Shown piece by piece: positions 5,416 through 7,626 of a DNA stretch of 7,626 nucleotides. A program made the translations under genes and the position numbers. Positions within the stretch are counted from its first letter, which is position 1. The number at the start of each line of letters is the position of its first letter. The notes beneath the pieces are model-generated. The model made no database searches, was not told the origin of the DNA, and saw nothing but the letters and a program-made list of their open reading frames with translations. The stretch covers positions 1-7,626 of the forward strand of contig CAKUMG010000245.1 of NCBI GenBank assembly GCA_934667465.1. Reading direction: 5' to 3'. Origin of the DNA: an uncultured Actinoplanes sp. (GTDB taxonomy: Bacteria > Actinomycetota > Actinomycetes > Mycobacteriales > Micromonosporaceae).

Positions 5416-6834
5416 GTGTCCGAGGTCGTGCTGCGGGGGTTCGGCTGGCGCCACGCCGGGCGCCGGAAATGGGCGGTCCGCGGCGTCGACCTGCACGTGC
5501 GCAGCGGCGAGCGGGTGCTGCTGCTGGGGCCCTCGGGCGCCGGCAAGAGCACGCTGCTCGCCGCGCTGGCCGGGCTGCTGCCCGCGGACTCGGGCGAGTC
5601 CGAGGGCACGGTCACGGTCGGCGGCAGCGCCGGGATCCTCTTCCAGGATCCGCAGACCCAGCTGGTCATGGCGCGCAGCGGCGACGACGTCGCGTTCGGG
5701 CTGGAGAACGCCGGCGTGCCCGCGAAGGACATCTGGCCGCGGGTCAGCGACGCGCTGGACCGGGTCGGCTTCCCCTATCCGATCACCCGCTCGACGCACG
5801 CCCTCTCCGGCGGCGAACAGCAGCGGCTCGCCCTGGCCGGCGTCCTGGCCCTGCGGCCCGGGCTGGTGCTGCTCGACGAGCCGACCGCCAACCTCGACCC
5901 GGCCGGTGCCGAGCTCGTGCGGGAGGCGATCACCCGGGCGCTCTCGCCGGAGACGACGCTGATCGTCGTCGAGCACCGGGTCGAGGAGGCGCTGCCGCTG
6001 GTCGACCGGGCGGTGGTGCTCGAGCCGGGCGGAGGGGTCGCGGCCGACGGCGCGCCCGAGGTGGTCTTCGCCGGTCACGGCCCGCGGCTCGCCGAGGCGG
6101 GGGTGTGGGTGCCGGGCTATGCGCTGCCCCGGCACCGGGCCGTCTCCCATGCGGGAGATCCGCTGGTACGGGCGGAGTCCGCGACCGTGGCCAGCCGGTT
6201 GCCCGGCGGCGTCGACCTGGACGTGCGCGCGGGCGAGGCCGTGGCCGTCACCGGGCCCAACGGCGCGGGCAAGTCCACGCTCGCGCTGCTCCTCGGTGGA
6301 CTGCTGGCCCCGGACGGCGGCCGGGTCACGGGGTTCGACGACCCGCGGCCGCCGCACAAGTGGCGGGCGGCGACGCTGGTCCAGCGGATCGGCTCGGTGT
6401 TCCAGTCCCCCGAGCACCAGTTCGTGACGACCCGGGTCTCCGACGAGCTGGCCCTCGGACCGCGCCGGCTGGGCCGCTCCCCCGCCGCGGTCGCCGCGAC
6501 CGTGGAGGAGCTGCTGTCCCGCCTGCGGCTGACCGCGCTGGCGGGCGCGAACCCGTACACCCTCTCCGGCGGCGAGGCCCGGCGGCTGAGCGTCGCCACG
6601 GCACTCGCGACGGCGCCCCGGATGCTGGTGCTCGACGAGCCGACGTTCGGGCAGGACCGCCGTACGTGGATCGAGCTCGTCGCCCTGCTCGCCCGGCTCC
6701 GCGACGACGGCCACGGCATCGTCGCGGTGACCCACGACGAGGCGTTCGTGTCGTCGCTGGCCGATCGCGTGCACGACCTGACCCCGGCACCGCCGCTCCC
6801 CCGCCGCCGGCCCTCCTCGGGGCAGCGCCGGTGA
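5416..6834 (+). CDS. ykoD: ECF transporter double ATPase YkoD
   Basis: A 472-residue protein with two complete ABC ATPase domains in one chain; it supplies the energy for the YkoE/YkoC importer at the inner face of the membrane. Domain 1: Walker A GPSGAGKST (38-46), Q-loop Gln77, signature LSGGEQQ (130-136), Walker B LLDEPT with Asp154/Glu155, switch His187. Domain 2: Walker A GPNGAGKST (280-288), Q-loop Gln330, signature LSGGEARR (383-390), Walker B with Asp407/Glu408, switch His440. All catalytic residues are present in both halves, so both sites look active. The FQDPQTQ and FQSPEHQF Q-loops are typical of cobalt/ECF ATPases. The C-terminal tail after residue 456 is proline/arginine-rich and probably unstructured. 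The GTG at 5416 fits family length but has only a weak ribosome-binding site, so translation may be coupled to ykoE. The stop overlaps the ykoC start by four bases (GTGA). Confidence 0.95.
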   Translation: MSEVVLRGFGWRHAGRRKWAVRGVDLHVRSGERVLLLGPSGAGKSTLLAALAGLLPADSGESEGTVTVGGSAGILFQDPQTQLVMARSGDDVAFGLENAGVPAKDIWPRVSDALDRVGFPYPITRSTHALSGGEQQRLALAGVLALRPGLVLLDEPTANLDPAGAELVREAITRALSPETTLIVVEHRVEEALPLVDRAVVLEPGGGVAADGAPEVVFAGHGPRLAEAGVWVPGYALPRHRAVSHAGDPLVRAESATVASRLPGGVDLDVRAGEAVAVTGPNGAGKSTLALLLGGLLAPDGGRVTGFDDPRPPHKWRAATLVQRIGSVFQSPEHQFVTTRVSDELALGPRRLGRSPAAVAATVEELLSRLRLTALAGANPYTLSGGEARRLSVATALATAPRMLVLDEPTFGQDRRTWIELVALLARLRDDGHGIVAVTHDEAFVSSLADRVHDLTPAPPLPRRRPSSGQRR

Positions 6835-7626
6835 CGCTCTCCCTCACCCCGGTCGCCAACCCGGCGGCCCCGCTGGCCCGGCGCAACCCGGTGGCCAAGC
6901 TCGGCGCGGCGCTGCTCTTCTCGCTGCCCCTGATCGCCACCCTCGACCCGCTCACGCCCGCGATCGCCCTGCTGATCGAGCTGGCCGTCCTCCCGCTCTT
7001 CGGCCTGCGCCCGATCGTCCTGCTCCGCCGCGCCTGGCCCCTGCTCCTCGGCGCCGGCGGCATCCTGATCACGATGACCCTCTTCGCGTCGTCCCGCACC
7101 GGCACGACCCTGGTCACGCTGGGCTCGCTCGACATCACCACCGGCGTGCTCACCGGCGCCCTCGGCCTCATCCTGCGCGTCTTCGCGGTGGCCCTGCCGG
7201 GCATCATCGTCTTCGCCACCACCGACCCCACCGACCTGGCCGACGCCCTGGTCCAGAACGCCCGCGTCCCGGCCCGCTTCGCGATCGGCGCCCTGGCCGC
7301 CTTCCGCCTGGTCCCCCTGCTCGCCGACGAGTGGCGCACGCTCACCCTGGCCCGCCGCGCCCGCGGCATCGACGCGGGGCGCAACCCGGTCGCCAAGCTC
7401 CGCCTCTTCGCCTCCACGGCCTTCGCGCTGCTGGTCGGAGCCCTCCGCCGGGGCGGCCGGCTCGCCACCGCCATGGACGCGCGCGGCTTCGACTCGGGCC
7501 GGCCCCGCACCTTCGCCCGCCGACAAAATTTCACCTTCGGAGATGTCGCGCTCCTAGTTGTCGCTGCGCTAGTGTCTGGGGCAGCCCTCACGACGGCGAT
7601 CGTGAGTGGCTTCTTCCACCCCATCC
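6831..7626 (+). CDS. ykoC: ECF transporter coupling membrane protein YkoC (EcfT/CbiQ type), runs to window end
   Basis: The frame is open from GTG 6831 to the window edge, giving 265 residues with no stop yet. It is a CbiQ/EcfT-family membrane protein that links YkoE to the YkoD ATPase. The start overlaps the ykoD stop in GTGA, so the two are translationally coupled. Visible features: NPVAKLGAALLFSLPLIA near residues 19-36, several hydrophobic helices, and the two Ala-Arg-Gly coupling motifs that dock into the ATPases, ARG at 177-179 (RRARGID) and ARG at 217-219 (MDARGFD), 40 residues apart. A last hydrophobic segment (DVALLVVAALVSGAALTTAIV) lies near the end, so little is likely missing. From about base 7521 codon use changes: CAA, AAT, CTA, GTT, TCT and GCA appear, all rare in the rest of the gene. 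This may reflect a regulatory element for the next gene or looser selection at the C-terminus. Confidence 0.93.
   Translation, partial: MTLSLTPVANPAAPLARRNPVAKLGAALLFSLPLIATLDPLTPAIALLIELAVLPLFGLRPIVLLRRAWPLLLGAGGILITMTLFASSRTGTTLVTLGSLDITTGVLTGALGLILRVFAVALPGIIVFATTDPTDLADALVQNARVPARFAIGALAAFRLVPLLADEWRTLTLARRARGIDAGRNPVAKLRLFASTAFALLVGALRRGGRLATAMDARGFDSGRPRTFARRQNFTFGDVALLVVAALVSGAALTTAIVSGFFHPI

Noticed and set aside
5266..6774. Long minus-strand frame opposite ykoE and ykoD
   Set aside because: Low-complexity Arg/Gln/Gly/Pro shadow with no recognisable domain and complete overlap with real genes.
6117..7526. Long minus-strand frame opposite ykoD and ykoC
   Set aside because: Its composition (Gly, Glu, Gln, Arg repeats) is the usual shadow of a high-GC gene, while the plus strand carries clear ABC and EcfT motifs.

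Overview
The window is about 7.6 kb of high-GC DNA with strong G/C preference at third codon positions, frequent GTG starts and a leaderless-type promoter. Together with a single-chain glycyl-tRNA synthetase, a DUF6328 membrane protein and a TPP-riboswitch-controlled ykoEDC operon, this points to an actinobacterial chromosome, possibly Micromonosporaceae. The family-level placement is inference from protein flavour only. No tRNA, rRNA, IS element, phage gene or CRISPR array was seen.

Layout from left to right. (1) 3-779 (+): the C-terminal part of glycyl-tRNA synthetase, closed by a long near-perfect terminator hairpin (790-829). (2) 899-1330 (+): a small NTF2/SnoaL-like protein with a recognisable -35/-10 pair placed so that its mRNA is probably leaderless. 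(3) 1304-1615 (-): a short convergent ORF that looks like the N-terminal remnant of a longer actinobacterial hypothetical protein; its end runs into the 3' end of the SnoaL-like gene. (4) 1793-2942 (+): a two-gene unit of an excisionase-type HTH protein and a PIN-domain protein, best read as a type II toxin-antitoxin module with an unusually long toxin. (5) 3124-3669 (-): a four-helix DUF6328 membrane protein with a strong downstream hairpin. (6) 3757-4572 (-): an alpha/beta hydrolase with an aspartate nucleophile, epoxide-hydrolase-like. (7) 4646-7626 (+): a TPP riboswitch followed by ykoE, ykoD and ykoC, which encode an energy-coupling-factor (ECF) transporter for a thiamine precursor. The window ends inside or very near the end of ykoC.

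How the genes work together. The clearest functional unit is the riboswitch plus ykoEDC. YkoE is the membrane substrate-binding component, YkoD carries two ABC ATPase domains in one chain, and YkoC is the EcfT-type coupling membrane protein. When thiamine pyrophosphate is plentiful the leader should fold so that the ykoE ribosome-binding site is hidden in a hairpin. The HTH/PIN pair is a second self-contained unit and has a palindrome in its promoter region that could be its own operator. The remaining genes appear to be single transcription units.

The best candidates for a second look are the two stacked hairpins between the riboswitch and ykoE, the C-terminal extension of the PIN protein, the truncated convergent gene, and a change in codon use at the end of ykoC. 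Nothing here can be claimed as a wholly new system from sequence reading alone.
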